Assembly (NCBI GenBank): GCA_013373085.1
Contig: JABXIM010000044.1
Coordinates: 124,001 to 188,000 of the forward strand
Direction of reading: 5' to 3'
Source: Oceanospirillaceae bacterium
GTDB lineage: Bacteria > Pseudomonadota > Gammaproteobacteria > Pseudomonadales > Balneatricaceae
DNA length: 64,000 bases
The notes under the pieces are model-generated. The model worked only from the letters and a program-made list of their open reading frames with translations, searched no databases and was not told the DNA's origin. This document shows positions 1 to 9,553 of the stretch, one piece after another (the stretch's first letter is position 1; every line of letters starts with the position of its first letter). The translations under genes and the position numbers were made by a program.

Positions 1-700
<700 letters not shown>

Positions 701-746
701 GGTAGTGCGCCTCCTGAACGATGAAGAAAACAGCTTTGAATCCCGG

Positions 747-1769
747 TTACGCCTCGCGGAACCAGTGCCGGGTACGGTTGGCGACCGCCACCAGCGACAG
801 CATGACCGGCACTTCCACCAGCACGCCCACCACTGTGGCCAGCGCCGCGCCCGAATGCAGGCCGAACAGCGAAATGGCCACCGCCACCGCCAGCTCGAAG
901 AAGTTCGAGGTGCCGATCATGCAGGCTGGCGCCGCCACCCGGTGCGGCAGACGCAGCCGGTAAGCCAGGGCATAGGCCAGCATGAAGATGCCGTAGGTCT
1001 GGATCAGCAGCGGGATGGCGATCAGACCGATGGTCTGCGGCTGGTCGAGAATGGTTTGGGCCTGGAATCCGAACAGCAGCACCACCGTCGCCAGCAGTCC
1101 CAGGATCGACCAGGGCTTCAGTACATGCAGAAAATCGTCCAGCCGCTGACCGCCGCCGTTGTGCTCCAGCCGGTGACGGGTCCAGACACCGGCGCCCAGC
1201 GGCAGCACCACGTAGAGCACCACCGACAGCAGCAGGGTCTCCCAGGGCACGTGGATATCGCTCACGCCCAGCAAAAAGGCCGCGATCGGCGCAAAGGCGA
1301 AGATCATGATGATGTCGTTGACCGACACCTGCACCAGGGTGTAGTTGGGATCCCCCTTGGTCAGCTGACTCCAGACAAACACCATCGCCGTGCAGGGCGC
1401 CACACCGAGCAGGATCATGCCGGCGATGTATTCGCTTGCCGCTTGCGGGTCGACCCAGTCGGCAAAGAGCACGCGGAAGAACAGCCAGCCCAGCGCCGCC
1501 ATGGTAAAGGGCTTGATCAGCCAGTTGATCACCAGCGTCAGCATCAGCCCTTTCGGCTTCTTGCCCACATCCCGGACCGCACTGAAGTCGATCTGCACCA
1601 TCATCGGGTAGATCATCACCCAGATGAACAGCGCCACCACCAGATTGACGTGGGCGAACTCCACCTCGGCCACCGCGCCGAACAGGCCCGGCGCCAGATT
1701 GCCCAGCGTCACCCCGGCCAGTATGCAGAGCGCGACCCAGAGGGTCAGGTAACGTTCGAATATACCCAT
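747..1769 (-). CDS. acr3: ACR3-family arsenite efflux permease
   Basis: A polytopic inner-membrane protein of 340 residues, normal for the family, that extrudes arsenite (and often antimonite). The signature stretch [20 protein letters not shown] carries the conserved transport cysteine C126, and the late helix contains [17 protein letters not shown], both typical of Acr3. The start is placed at the ATG at 1769 because AGGAAAGG lies just upstream and the family begins with a [16 protein letters not shown] segment; an in-frame extension upstream has no support. It lies 13 bases after the ArsC-ArsR fusion gene, so the two are almost certainly cotranscribed. Arsenate reduced by the fusion protein would leave through this pump. 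Confidence 0.95.
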   Translation of the reverse strand: MGIFERYLTLWVALCILAGVTLGNLAPGLFGAVAEVEFAHVNLVVALFIWVMIYPMMVQIDFSAVRDVGKKPKGLMLTLVINWLIKPFTMAALGWLFFRVLFADWVDPQAASEYIAGMILLGVAPCTAMVFVWSQLTKGDPNYTLVQVSVNDIIMIFAFAPIAAFLLGVSDIHVPWETLLLSVVLYVVLPLGAGVWTRHRLEHNGGGQRLDDFLHVLKPWSILGLLATVVLLFGFQAQTILDQPQTIGLIAIPLLIQTYGIFMLAYALAYRLRLPHRVAAPACMIGTSNFFELAVAVAISLFGLHSGAALATVVGVLVEVPVMLSLVAVANRTRHWFREA

Positions 1770-1782
1770 GTGCCTTTCCTTG

Positions 1783-2538
1783 TTATTGGCCCATTGCACA
1801 GCTGAGGCCATCGGCATCCAGGCGCGTGCAGGCGTCGCTGAGAAAATCCCGGTTGTGATCCCGCGTCGTGGCAATCACGTCCCGCATCCAGTCGCTCATC
1901 AACGGATGCAGGCGGTAGTAGACCCACTGACCCTGACGCCGGTCCAGCAGCAGCCCCGACTTGCGCAGCTGCGCAAGGTGGCGGGAGATCTTGGGCTGCG
2001 GCTGCTGCAGCGCCTCGACCAGCTCACAGACGCACAGCTCCCGGTCCAGCAGCAGCAACAGGCTCTTCAGCCGGATGTCATCCGCCAGCGCCTTGTAAAA
2101 CTCGACCGGCGACAGGCGGGTGTAAAGGGAATCCGTGGTTTTGCTGTTCACCTCGATAAACAGCTGAATGCGCCGACCGATGGCCTGCAGGGTTTTGCCG
2201 AAGGCGTCCCCGTCACTGCTGCTCACCGGGTCGTCGAAATCCCAGGCCAGGACCACACCGCCCCCCGGCCAGCTTCTGCATTCCTGGTGCGCCTTGCTGC
2301 ACAGCGTGATAACGAAATCAAAGGCCTGATCCGCAAACACATCGACCGATTTCGAATACAAACCACGGGTATCGACGCCGATCGCCTCCAGCACGGCCAG
2401 CGCCCGGGGATCCGGCGAAGCCGGTGCGGTGCCCGCACTGAAGACCTCGAAGCGGTCACCGGCGTAGTGGCGCAGCAACGCCTCCGCCATCTGCGAGCGC
2501 GCCGAGTTTGCCGTACAGAGGAACAGGACTCTTTTCAT
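1783..2538 (-). CDS. Arsenate reductase (thioredoxin-type LMW phosphatase) fused to ArsR regulator
   Basis: Residues 1-135 form a low-molecular-weight phosphatase/ArsC domain. The P-loop CTANSAR has nucleophile C8 and R14, and two further cysteines C80 and C87 match the Cys10-Cys82-Cys89 relay of thioredoxin-coupled ArsC. Residues about 140-240 form an ArsR winged helix: ELCVCEL with C169 and C171 is the arsenite-binding site, followed by the recognition helix [17 protein letters not shown]. One 251-residue polypeptide therefore combines arsenate reduction with arsenite-responsive repression. The ATG at 2538 follows GAGGAAG. As first gene of the ars operon it probably represses its own promoter. 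The fusion is visible in a single open frame with no break. Confidence 0.93.
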   Translation of the reverse strand: MKRVLFLCTANSARSQMAEALLRHYAGDRFEVFSAGTAPASPDPRALAVLEAIGVDTRGLYSKSVDVFADQAFDFVITLCSKAHQECRSWPGGGVVLAWDFDDPVSSSDGDAFGKTLQAIGRRIQLFIEVNSKTTDSLYTRLSPVEFYKALADDIRLKSLLLLLDRELCVCELVEALQQPQPKISRHLAQLRKSGLLLDRRQGQWVYYRLHPLMSDWMRDVIATTRDHNRDFLSDACTRLDADGLSCAMGQ

Positions 2539-2624
2539 AGGGCTTCCTCGAAGGATATGCAGGCGATAATACATGCGAAAAACCAGATATCCAATATTTC
2601 AGATATGCGCGGAGGACTATTGAT
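2539..2624. promoter_or_regulatory. Upstream region of ars operon, candidate ArsR operator
   Basis: This 86-base AT-rich stretch upstream of the ArsC-ArsR fusion contains two GATAT copies (2586-2590, 2602-2606), the first inside the palindrome GATATC. It is the only place an ArsR-controlled promoter for the minus-strand operon could lie. It also carries GGAGG (2611-2615) serving the DUF429 remnant on the other strand. Operator assignment is inference. Confidence 0.3.
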
Positions 2625-2726
2625 ATGACAATCCTCATCGGCGTCGACTGCGCGACCGATCCGAGAAAGGTTGGGCTGGCGAAGTGCGTGCTGGAATACG
2701 GCCGGCTGCGACTGCTTACCGCCGAG
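2625..2726 (+). pseudogene. N-terminal remnant of a DUF429-type protein
   Basis: An ATG with GGAGG nine bases upstream opens a reading that starts MTILIGVDCATDPRKVGL and continues to GRLRLL. This is the N-terminal beta-hairpin region of DUF429 proteins (RNase H-like fold, IGVDCAT..KVGLA motif). After about 34 residues the similarity stops and the frame becomes arginine/proline-rich shadow of the transglutaminase gene. The start and ribosome site survive but the body is gone, so this is a truncated gene. The family call rests on one short motif. Confidence 0.55.
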
Positions 2727-2921
2727 CCGGGCGATCCCAAAAAACCGGGTTCGCCGCTCGTGTCGCCGAATGGATTCGATCGTCCTGATGGACTGCCGGC
2801 CACAAGCTACAAGGACAGTAGTGCCGGACAGAGACAGGAGCGGGAACGGATAGTCGAAGGCCTACCCGGGTATATTGAACGCACTGACTCCACTGCGCCG
2901 CCCACCGAGCTGAATCACCGC

Positions 2922-3788
2922 TTATGGGTCCGAGACCTGGATCTGCACCATGAAGTCGAGCGCGCTGCTCGCGCCACCGCCGATGAAAACACCGCTGACA
3001 GGCAGGGTATCGCGTGCGTGCGCCGCCGCCGCGATGGTCACATGCGTATCGACGACCGGATGCCCCTGGGTCGGGTCGAATCCGCGCCAACCGGCACCGG
3101 GGAGATACACCTCCGGCCAGGCATGCAAATCCCGGCGATCGCTCTGCAGGTTGCCTTTCTGATAGCCACTGGCAAAACGCGCCGGTATCCCCTCGGCCCG
3201 ACAGCAGTCGACAAACAGGACAGCCAGATCGCGACAGGCACCGCGCCGACTCTGCAAGGTAAACGCCGGCGACTGCGGCGCGCCTGAGTGACGATGGATC
3301 TGGGTAAATTCGTCGTACAGCTGCCGATTGAGGCGATCGAGAAAATGCAAGGTGTCACGATTGACGCCGAGGCTGAGTTCCGCCGCAAAGGCGGTCACCG
3401 CGTCGTCCGCCCGGCTTCGTTCCAGATAGGCCTTGGCGCAGATTGCATCTTGCTCGTGGCCGATCGGCAACCGCATTGCTTCCGGCGCCAACAGGAAATC
3501 GAACGCGTTTTTCCGCAGTGTTTCGACCTGCATGTCGACCCTGATCTCGAAATGTTGGGTTTCGCCCTCAAACCAGACTTGAGTGACGCGATTACCTTCC
3601 AGGTCGAGATGTTCATTCTGTCCGTTCGGTGCGGGACTGATGTTGAGTTGATGAGCGACGACGCGTTGCGAGCCGTCGCTGCGCGGGTAAAAGCGGAGCT
3701 GTTGCGGGCTCAGACGCACGGGATGCGAATAGTCATAGCGGGTACGATGTTGGATGTTGAAAAGCAAGCTGGCGATCCTCGCTGGCAT
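2922..3788 (-). CDS. Transglutaminase-like cysteine protease family protein (YebA/COG1305 type)
   Basis: A 288-residue protein with a bacterial transglutaminase N-terminal beta region (IQHRTRYDYSHPV) followed by a papain-fold transglutaminase core. The catalytic triad is visible: C185 in RRGACRDLAVLF, H222 in DLHAWPEVY and D238 in GFDPTQG. The start at 3788 fits the family N-terminus and leaves a 23-base gap after the upstream gene; an in-frame ATG at 3827 overlapping that gene is an alternative. It sits directly downstream of a second transglutaminase on the same strand, a common pairing. The substrate is unknown; such proteins are often linked to peptide or protein processing. No signal peptide, so probably cytoplasmic. 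Confidence 0.85.
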   Translation of the reverse strand: MPARIASLLFNIQHRTRYDYSHPVRLSPQQLRFYPRSDGSQRVVAHQLNISPAPNGQNEHLDLEGNRVTQVWFEGETQHFEIRVDMQVETLRKNAFDFLLAPEAMRLPIGHEQDAICAKAYLERSRADDAVTAFAAELSLGVNRDTLHFLDRLNRQLYDEFTQIHRHSGAPQSPAFTLQSRRGACRDLAVLFVDCCRAEGIPARFASGYQKGNLQSDRRDLHAWPEVYLPGAGWRGFDPTQGHPVVDTHVTIAAAAHARDTLPVSGVFIGGGASSALDFMVQIQVSDP

Positions 3789-3811
3789 CTTATTGAAGGT
3801 TTCCTGCAGGG

Positions 3812-4600
3812 TCAGTCGTGGAGCCATTCGACCCGCACCGCCTGCGCCGTGGCGAAACAGGCGGGGCCGAATTGATTGAAGACCGCGACATCGGCGGCAT
3901 CCCGCCCGTAGCCAAGTGCCACATACCCGCCCCTTAACACTGACTGCGTGGCATCGAAGGTATACCAGCGGCCGCCAACGTAGGCCTCGAACCAGGCGTG
4001 CAGATCCATGGGCTCCAACTGATGCAGATAACCCACCACCATACGCGCCGGAATGCTGAGACTGCGGCACAAGGCGATGCCCAGATGCGCCAGATCACGA
4101 CAAATACCAACTTGCCTGGCGTTCACCTCCACGGCGGACAAGGTAGCGCTGGTGCTGCCCGGTACATAACTGAATGTGCTGCGCAGCCAGGCCTCGATCG
4201 CTGCAACCTGATCGTATCCCAACAGCTGCCCCGAGGTGATTTCGGTAGCCATCTCGTTGAAGTGGTCGGACTCGCAGTAGCGACTCGGCAGCAGGTAACA
4301 GAGCACTCCATCCGGCAGGTGCTGCACATGAACGAAGGGGGCGCCGGGCGCCCTGTCGACATCATCCGCAACCATCATGTCAGCCACTGTGTGGACCGAA
4401 AAACGTCCCGGCGGAGCGACCAGCCGCTGGCACAGATTACCGTAGACGTCGGTGAATTCGAAAACCGGCACGACGGGTTCGATCTTGTACTCTTCGCGCG
4501 AAACCCATTGGTTCGCGCCGCTGCGCGGCCGCAACATGAGAATAAACGGGGTCGCTTCCGTGATATCGAATGTCAAGTCACAACTGGCACGTAACCACAT
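3812..4600 (-). CDS. Transglutaminase-like family protein
   Basis: A 262-residue transglutaminase-superfamily protein. Catalytic residues are C167 in [15 protein letters not shown]201 in [13 protein letters not shown] and D216 in TFDATQS. The N-terminus ([13 protein letters not shown]) is the usual beta-sandwich domain of this subgroup. The ATG at 4600 has AAGGAT just upstream; a longer frame to 4636 lacks a ribosome site. It is the first gene of a two-gene minus-strand unit with the transglutaminase ending at 2922. The two share fold and triad spacing but little other sequence, so they look like old paralogues working together. Substrate unknown. Confidence 0.85.
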   Translation of the reverse strand: MWLRASCDLTFDITEATPFILMLRPRSGANQWVSREEYKIEPVVPVFEFTDVYGNLCQRLVAPPGRFSVHTVADMMVADDVDRAPGAPFVHVQHLPDGVLCYLLPSRYCESDHFNEMATEITSGQLLGYDQVAAIEAWLRSTFSYVPGSTSATLSAVEVNARQVGICRDLAHLGIALCRSLSIPARMVVGYLHQLEPMDLHAWFEAYVGGRWYTFDATQSVLRGGYVALGYGRDAADVAVFNQFGPACFATAQAVRVEWLHD

Positions 4601-4699
4601 ATCATCCTTCCATCGAGCACCGGCATCCGCTGTCATGGTCGGCGAAGGACGCGAACAGCGGCTCGCTGATGCTCTGCGATGCGTGGCCCGAAATGCAGC

Positions 4700-4930
4700 A
4701 GGATGCAGCTGATGCCATCACATACAGCAAAGAGATGATCGAGCCGATGAGGAAATATACAGGGCGCAGGGTTTCTCCGGATTCGTACAGGCTCTATCCC
4801 AGCGCCAGGGAGATCAAATCCGGACCCGCGAACAGCCACGCCCATGTATCAGTTGGCAAGGCGCCCAGCAGGTGATTGTGCTCCGGCTTGGGTCCGCCGA
4901 CCTTGGTGTGCTGCCTGGGGCGCTCCAAGC
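4700..4930 (-). pseudogene. N-terminal remnant of a Crp/Fnr-family regulator, with internal stop
   Basis: Reading the minus strand gives PEHNHLLGALPTDTWAWLF then LISLALG, a TAG stop (4794-4796), and in the same frame SLYESGETLRPVYFLIGSI and ISLLYVM. This is the start of the cyclic-nucleotide-binding domain of Crp/Fnr regulators (NHLLAALP ... PLGxxLYESG ... VYFPxxSIVSLLYVM). The stop codon interrupts it, similarity fades after SLLYVM, no start codon is evident, and the helix-turn-helix part is missing. The fragment fills most of the 600-base gap between the transglutaminase pair and the DUF1328 gene. The rest of that gap shows nothing else. Confidence 0.6.
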
Positions 4931-5210
4931 GAAACGCTCCAATGCTTATCTCAATATAGCACGCCCGGGCCACCCACAGGTTCGCTACCGGACACCTCTT
5001 TGTGACGATTACGAAAACTGCCCCCTGCCGTCAATCGCCTGATCGCGGCCTGAATCTGTCTCCGGGTCGATATCAACAGGGCACTGGCGGTGGCTTGAAG
5101 TGTCAAAAGCGTGAAAGCGGTCTGCTATGACACGCGGATCAAACAACAACCACACAAGATTATTGGTCCAAGTGCTGCCTCACCAGTCGCACAACGGGAG
5201 AGAAAAGCAG

Positions 5211-5375
5211 ATGCTGTATTTCGCTGTTGTATTTTTTATCGTCGCCGTGGTCGCAGGACTTCTGGGCTTTACCGGCGTCGCGGCGGGCGCCGTCGAGATC
5301 ATCAGGATCCTCTTTGTAGTCTTTGTCATCCTGTTTTTCGTCTCGCTGATCAAGGGACTGAAACACCGCAGATGA
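5211..5375 (+). CDS. DUF1328 (YtjA-type) small membrane protein
   Basis: A 54-residue protein starting MLYFAVVFFIVAVVAGLLG with two hydrophobic helices and a short basic tail (LKHRR). The length and the GFTGVAAGAVEIIRILFVVF pattern match the DUF1328/YtjA family of inner-membrane proteins of unknown function, often stress-induced. The ATG at 5211 follows GGGAGAG; a longer upstream frame is not supported. It stands alone, with Crp/Fnr gene debris on both sides. Identification of the family is firm; function is not known. Confidence 0.85.
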   Translation: MLYFAVVFFIVAVVAGLLGFTGVAAGAVEIIRILFVVFVILFFVSLIKGLKHRR

Positions 5376-5425
5376 CTCCAAACCCGCGCGACGCGCCGAC
5401 ACCGGCGCGCCGTACCGCACCAAAA

Positions 5426-5447
5426 GGGTTCCGGCATTTCGGAACCC
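5426..5447. terminator. Perfect 8-bp hairpin downstream of the DUF1328 gene
   Basis: GGGTTCCG, loop GCATTT, CGGAACCC, about 50 bases after the DUF1328 stop codon. There is no T-run on the plus side; on the minus strand the stem is followed by TTTT. It may act as a weak or bidirectional terminator. Confidence 0.4.
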
Positions 5448-5468
5448 GAATCAAAGGTCTGAAAGACC

Positions 5469-5570
5469 GACCCCATCGTTTCTCTGTTCTATGTCATGCT
5501 TGATGGCGCTTCGGCAATAGTCGCCCTGGTCGGCAATGAGGAGATCATCGGTATTGCCCGGCACCCGGCC
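5469..5570 (+). pseudogene. Internal fragment of a Crp/Fnr-family regulator
   Basis: The plus strand from 5469 reads DPIVSLFYVMLDGASAIVAL then VGNEEIIGIA, the middle of the Crp/Fnr cyclic-nucleotide-binding domain (SIVSLLYVMEDGASAEIAVVGNEGIVGI in typical members). It has no start and no helix-turn-helix and soon loses similarity. It lies on the opposite strand to the fragment at 4700-4930, and the DUF1328 gene sits between them. The two pieces overlap in family position (both include the SLxYVM segment), so they probably derive from two genes. The remaining bases to 5795 show no gene; they must hold the ptsP promoter. Confidence 0.55.
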
Positions 5571-5795
5571 GCGATACGGGCGCCGATCCGGGTCACCGCC
5601 ACCGGATGACAGTCCCAACGCGGGGGTATAGACTGAATGCAACCGCGACAGAACCTTTATATCCTGACTTAACGGCCTTTCCACTCATCCCGCTCGTCGA
5701 CGAGAACCGTTGTACCGATGCCGCGTCGACCGCGCCTTTGACTTGCCCAAAGCGGTTCGAGCAGGTTTCGAACACGCCGCCCCCCGGAGGGGATC

Positions 5796-8090
5796 ATGAT
5801 TCGAAAATCGGCATCGCGTTCGTCAGTGCTTCTGACGACCCGTTTTGATGCCATCGTCCAGAGCCTCGGGACAGCTCCGAACCTCGACAGCGCCCTGTTA
5901 GGTATCGTCAAGGACGTGCGCAAGGTCTTCCAGGTCGACATTTGCCTGCTCTATCTCTCTGATCCCGCACAGCAGGACCTGCAACAGCTGATGGCCAGCG
6001 ATGGCCTCGGCGCCGATGCAGGCCCCCCGCTGCCGCACGCGTTCGCCGACACGCTGGCCAACCTCGTGGCTGAGCGTTCGGAACCGGTTAACCTTTGCGA
6101 TAGCCAGGCATCGCCCACTCACCCGGATGTCAGTTGTCAGGGCTATCTCGGCGTCCCCATCATGCATCAGGGAGCCCTGCTGGGCGTACTGATCGTGCAA
6201 CAAAAGGCGAGATACCGTTTCAGCGAATCCGAGCTGGCATCGCTGGCAACCCTGGCCGCGCAGATCGCGGGCGGCATCCGGCTGGCCGAATCTCGCAGTA
6301 GCATCAGCGCCAGCCTCTCCGGAGACAAGCCGGCAGCCCCCTTTTTCGAGGGCGTCATCGGTGCACCGGGTATTGCCACCGGTACCGGACACGTCGTCTA
6401 CGCCAGGGCGAAGCTCGAACAGATTCCGGATCGCAGCATCACCGATATCGAGGCCGAAATCGCAGACTTTCAGGCAGCCGTCGAACAGGTGGCTCGCGAA
6501 CTCGACCGGATAGCCGAGGAACAGGGAGCGGGACTGACGCCGGAGGACCGGACGCTGTTCCGGGCCTACGCCATGATTGCCCGCAGCGACGAACTGATGA
6601 CGAGCACACTGGCCGGCATCAAAAATGGCAACTGGGCTGCCGGTGCCCTGCGTGACAGCATTCGGGAACACGCCCGCTATTTCGAAGCCATGGACGACCC
6701 CTATCTGAGGGAAAGGGCCGATGACATTCGCGCTATCGGCCGGGCCCTGCTCAACGAGCTGCAGGCGCGGGAGCAGGTCGAGGAGCGGTATCCCGCACGT
6801 ACCATACTCGCCGGCGAGGACCTCAGCCCCCTGGACCTGGCCGCCGTCAAGGACGCGCGCCTGTTGGCAGTGATCTCGGGGCACGGTTCAAGGCTTTCCC
6901 ATCTGGCGATTCTGGCGCGTTCCATGGGAATCCCGGCGGTCATGGGACTTGCCGACACCCTGCCCATTGCCAACCTCGACGGCAAGTCGCTGATCGTCGA
7001 CGGTTACCAGGGCCGGCTCTACGTCGAACCCGACGCCAGCGCGAAGCGGGAATTCCGGAAGCTTGCCGCGCGCGAACGCAGGCTGTCGAAAAAGCTCCGT
7101 CTCCTCAGCGACCAGACCGCACAAACCGCCGATGGCTTCAGAATCCCGCTCTATACCAACGCCGGCCTGCTGTCTGATCTCAACCCATCGCTCGCAGCCG
7201 GCTCCGAAGGCATCGGCCTGTACCGTACCGAATTTCCCTTCATGGTACGCGACAGCTTTCCGACGGAAGAAGAACAGTACAGCCTTTACCGACAGGTGCT
7301 CGAGACTTTTCATCCCCGCCCCGTGACACTGCGCACGCTGGATATTGGCGGCGACAAGCCGCTGACCTACTTCCCGGTACAGGAAACGAATCCGTTCCTC
7401 GGCTGGCGCGGCATCCGCATTTCGCTCGACCATCCCGAGATGTTTCTGACACAGATCCGAGCCATGCTCAGGGCCAGCAGCGGGTTGGACAACCTGAACC
7501 TGCTTTTGCCCATGATCAGCCGGGTCGAAGACCTGGACGAGGCCCTGATGCTGATCCGAAGGGCTTATCAGCAGCTGGAGCAGGAGGGATTGACGATTAC
7601 GCGGCCGCTGCTGGGGGCGATGATCGAGGTGCCATCCGCCGTCTACATGGTCGAGGCACTGGCCAGGCGGGTGGACTTCCTGTCGGTCGGCACCAATGAT
7701 CTGATTCAGTACCTGCTCGCGGTCGACCGCAACAACGAGCGCGTCGCCCGCTGGTTCGATGCCCTCCACCCCGCCGTGATTCAGGCGCTACTTCGCATCA
7801 TCCGGGCAGGCAAGCGAAGCGGCACACCGGTCAGTGTCTGCGGCGAGGCGGCTGGCGACCCTGCCGTGGCGATACTGCTCATCGGCATGGGTGTCGACAG
7901 TCTCAGCCTGAGCGCCGGAGACCTGCCGCGAATCAAGTGGACGATTCATTCCTTCAGCCGGCAACGGGCCAAAGACCTGCTGCGGCAGTCGCTGAAACTC
8001 GAGCAGGCCAGCGCCATACGCACCCTGCTGACCCGCGCCCTCGTCGACGCCGGCCTCGAAGCCCTGGTGCATCCGGGGAATTCTGACTGA
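5796..8090 (+). CDS. ptsP: PtsP, GAF-domain phosphoenolpyruvate-protein phosphotransferase (EI-Ntr)
   Basis: 764 residues with family order: a GAF domain (about 10-165), PTS enzyme I N-terminal region, the swivelling phosphohistidine domain with GHGSRLSHLAILARSMGIP (H369), and the TIM-barrel PEP-binding domain with GIGLYRTEFPFM, TLDIGGDKPL and SVGTNDLIQYLLAVDRNN. It takes phosphate from PEP to feed the nitrogen PTS (NPr, EIIA-Ntr), a regulatory rather than sugar-transport chain, in the cytoplasm. The ATG at 5796 is preceded by GGAGGGG. Length is normal. In many gammaproteobacteria it follows rppH; here it stands alone between gene fragments. No catalytic residue is missing. Confidence 0.95.
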   Translation: MIRKSASRSSVLLTTRFDAIVQSLGTAPNLDSALLGIVKDVRKVFQVDICLLYLSDPAQQDLQQLMASDGLGADAGPPLPHAFADTLANLVAERSEPVNLCDSQASPTHPDVSCQGYLGVPIMHQGALLGVLIVQQKARYRFSESELASLATLAAQIAGGIRLAESRSSISASLSGDKPAAPFFEGVIGAPGIATGTGHVVYARAKLEQIPDRSITDIEAEIADFQAAVEQVARELDRIAEEQGAGLTPEDRTLFRAYAMIARSDELMTSTLAGIKNGNWAAGALRDSIREHARYFEAMDDPYLRERADDIRAIGRALLNELQAREQVEERYPARTILAGEDLSPLDLAAVKDARLLAVISGHGSRLSHLAILARSMGIPAVMGLADTLPIANLDGKSLIVDGYQGRLYVEPDASAKREFRKLAARERRLSKKLRLLSDQTAQTADGFRIPLYTNAGLLSDLNPSLAAGSEGIGLYRTEFPFMVRDSFPTEEEQYSLYRQVLETFHPRPVTLRTLDIGGDKPLTYFPVQETNPFLGWRGIRISLDHPEMFLTQIRAMLRASSGLDNLNLLLPMISRVEDLDEALMLIRRAYQQLEQEGLTITRPLLGAMIEVPSAVYMVEALARRVDFLSVGTNDLIQYLLAVDRNNERVARWFDALHPAVIQALLRIIRAGKRSGTPVSVCGEAAGDPAVAILLIGMGVDSLSLSAGDLPRIKWTIHSFSRQRAKDLLRQSLKLEQASAIRTLLTRALVDAGLEALVHPGNSD

Positions 8091-8122
8091 TGCAGGCGCG
8101 GCGCCAGCGCCTGCACCGCGCT

Positions 8123-8262
8123 GCCTCCCGGCCAACTACTGCATTCCTGATGGGCCTTGCTGCACAGCGTGATGACGAAATCAAACGACTGGTCTGCAAA
8201 CAGATCGACCGATTTCGCGTACAGCCCACGGGTATCGATTCCGGTCGCCTCCAGCAAGGCGC
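8123..8262 (-). pseudogene. Internal fragment of a second LMW-phosphatase arsenate reductase gene
   Basis: The minus strand encodes [39 protein letters not shown] and SSWPGG, matching residues about 49-93 of the ArsC-ArsR fusion at 1783-2538 with only a few substitutions. Neither the P-loop cysteine end nor any ArsR domain is present, so it is a fragment with both ends lost. It begins about 30 bases after the ptsP stop. It may come from a duplication of the ars locus 6 kb away or from a different arsC. Confidence 0.75.
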
Positions 8263-8530
8263 GCCGGCGAAGGCAGGGTTGTTCTCCTGTCGAGGCGACG
8301 CAACGCTGCGGGAGGCGCTTTGTGGGGTTCCCTCCGGGCCGCCCAGTCCAGGCCCACGACTGCGTTGTTCGCCACTTATGTAGAGCAACTACACGGCGTG
8401 ACTCACGCCTTGCCGTGAACCTGGACAGGGCGGCTGAGTGCGACATTACTTCCTGAAACGTTAGTATCTGCCCGGAGGCATCATAAGCGCGGGCATACGT
8501 CGGGCGAATGCCAGCTCTCCCTGCTCTCGA
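8263..8530. other. Non-coding stretch with short palindromes
   Basis: No gene is seen. Two small dyads stand out: TGTAG-AGCAA-CTACA, and GGCGTGACTCACGCC at 8395-8409. The stretch between the arsC fragment and the abrB stop codon may contain a terminator for either side, but no T-run marks one. Confidence 0.35.
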
Positions 8531-9544
8531 TCATACCGCCGCTTTCTGCAGGCGACGCAGCAAAAGCGGAATCAGCAGGCTCATCGCGATCATCCGCAAG
8601 ATCTGGTGCGATGCGACGAAAACCGCATCGACCTGCTGGTTCATGGCGATGGCGATCATCACCTCGATGCCGCCGGGGGCATAGGCCAGCATCGCCTGGA
8701 TCCAGGAAACACCGAGGAAATACCACAGTCCCCCGGCAAAGACGCCGCATATCAGCAGCGTGATCATCAGTCCCCCCAGCGCCGCCCACAATTCCGGCAG
8801 CACCTGCGAAAGCCGCACCGCATTGAAGCGGGCGCCGATCGCACTGCCCAGCACGATGAGCAGGCCGATCATCAGGCCGTCGGGCAGACCATGTTCCCAG
8901 CCCAGCACCTGCTTGACGGTGAGCGCCGCGGCGAAACCGCCGAACAGCATCGCGGCCGGCAACCGTAAACGAGACAGCAACGTGCCGATCGCAAGGCCCA
9001 GCAACAGCACCAGCAGCAAGCGTTCGGGATGGGCGATCTGAACGGCGGCGATACTCAGTCGCCGCTCGGCGATGGGAAAGAAAAGCGGCAGCAGGGTCAC
9101 CAGGAAGCAGACCCTGATGCTGTGCACCAGCGCCACCCGGCGAAGGTCGGCCGTGGTGTCGGCCGCGAGGCTGAGCATGATCGCCAGATTGCCGGGCACC
9201 GAGCAGAACAGCGCCTCGATGCGCTGCCAGCCCGGCTGGCGGGAATAGTAGCGGAACAACAGGGTTAGCAGCAGGGCCAGCATCAGGCACAGCAGCAGCA
9301 CACTGAGCTTCCAGTGGCCGAGCTGCTGCAACAGACCGGCATCGAGATTCAACGCGACGGAGATGCCCAGGAAGAGACTGACCGCCGAGGTGGTGGCCTT
9401 GGGCATGCCCACCGGCAGTCCGAGCAGGGCCGCCAGGGTCACGCAGATGACAGGTCCCAGCAGCCAGGCGGACGGGACACTCAGCCATTGCGCGGCGAGT
9501 GCCCCGAGGATGCCGACCAGCAGTGTCCGTCCCGTCAGCATCAT
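8531..9544 (-). CDS. AbrB-family (PF05145) membrane transporter/regulator
   Basis: A 337-residue polytopic membrane protein with ten or so hydrophobic helices in two repeats, each carrying the family's SAWLLGP / PAAMLFGGF and YAPGGIEVMIAIA motifs. This family is loosely annotated as ammonia monooxygenase-like or AbrB and has no settled function. Conserved features here include CSVPGNLAIMLSLA and LAYAPGGIEVM. The ATG at 9544 starts nine bases after the tctA stop, so it is the last gene of the tctC-tctB-tctA unit. Its place in a tricarboxylate uptake operon suggests a role in transport of the same or a related compound, which is inference. Confidence 0.85.
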   Translation of the reverse strand: MMLTGRTLLVGILGALAAQWLSVPSAWLLGPVICVTLAALLGLPVGMPKATTSAVSLFLGISVALNLDAGLLQQLGHWKLSVLLLCLMLALLLTLLFRYYSRQPGWQRIEALFCSVPGNLAIMLSLAADTTADLRRVALVHSIRVCFLVTLLPLFFPIAERRLSIAAVQIAHPERLLLVLLLGLAIGTLLSRLRLPAAMLFGGFAAALTVKQVLGWEHGLPDGLMIGLLIVLGSAIGARFNAVRLSQVLPELWAALGGLMITLLICGVFAGGLWYFLGVSWIQAMLAYAPGGIEVMIAIAMNQQVDAVFVASHQILRMIAMSLLIPLLLRRLQKAAV

Positions 9545-9553
9545 GGTGCCTGC

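Noticed and set aside
2625-3287. A 220-codon plus-strand gene
   Set aside because: Only the first 34 codons look like a protein family (DUF429); the rest is antisense to the transglutaminase gene.
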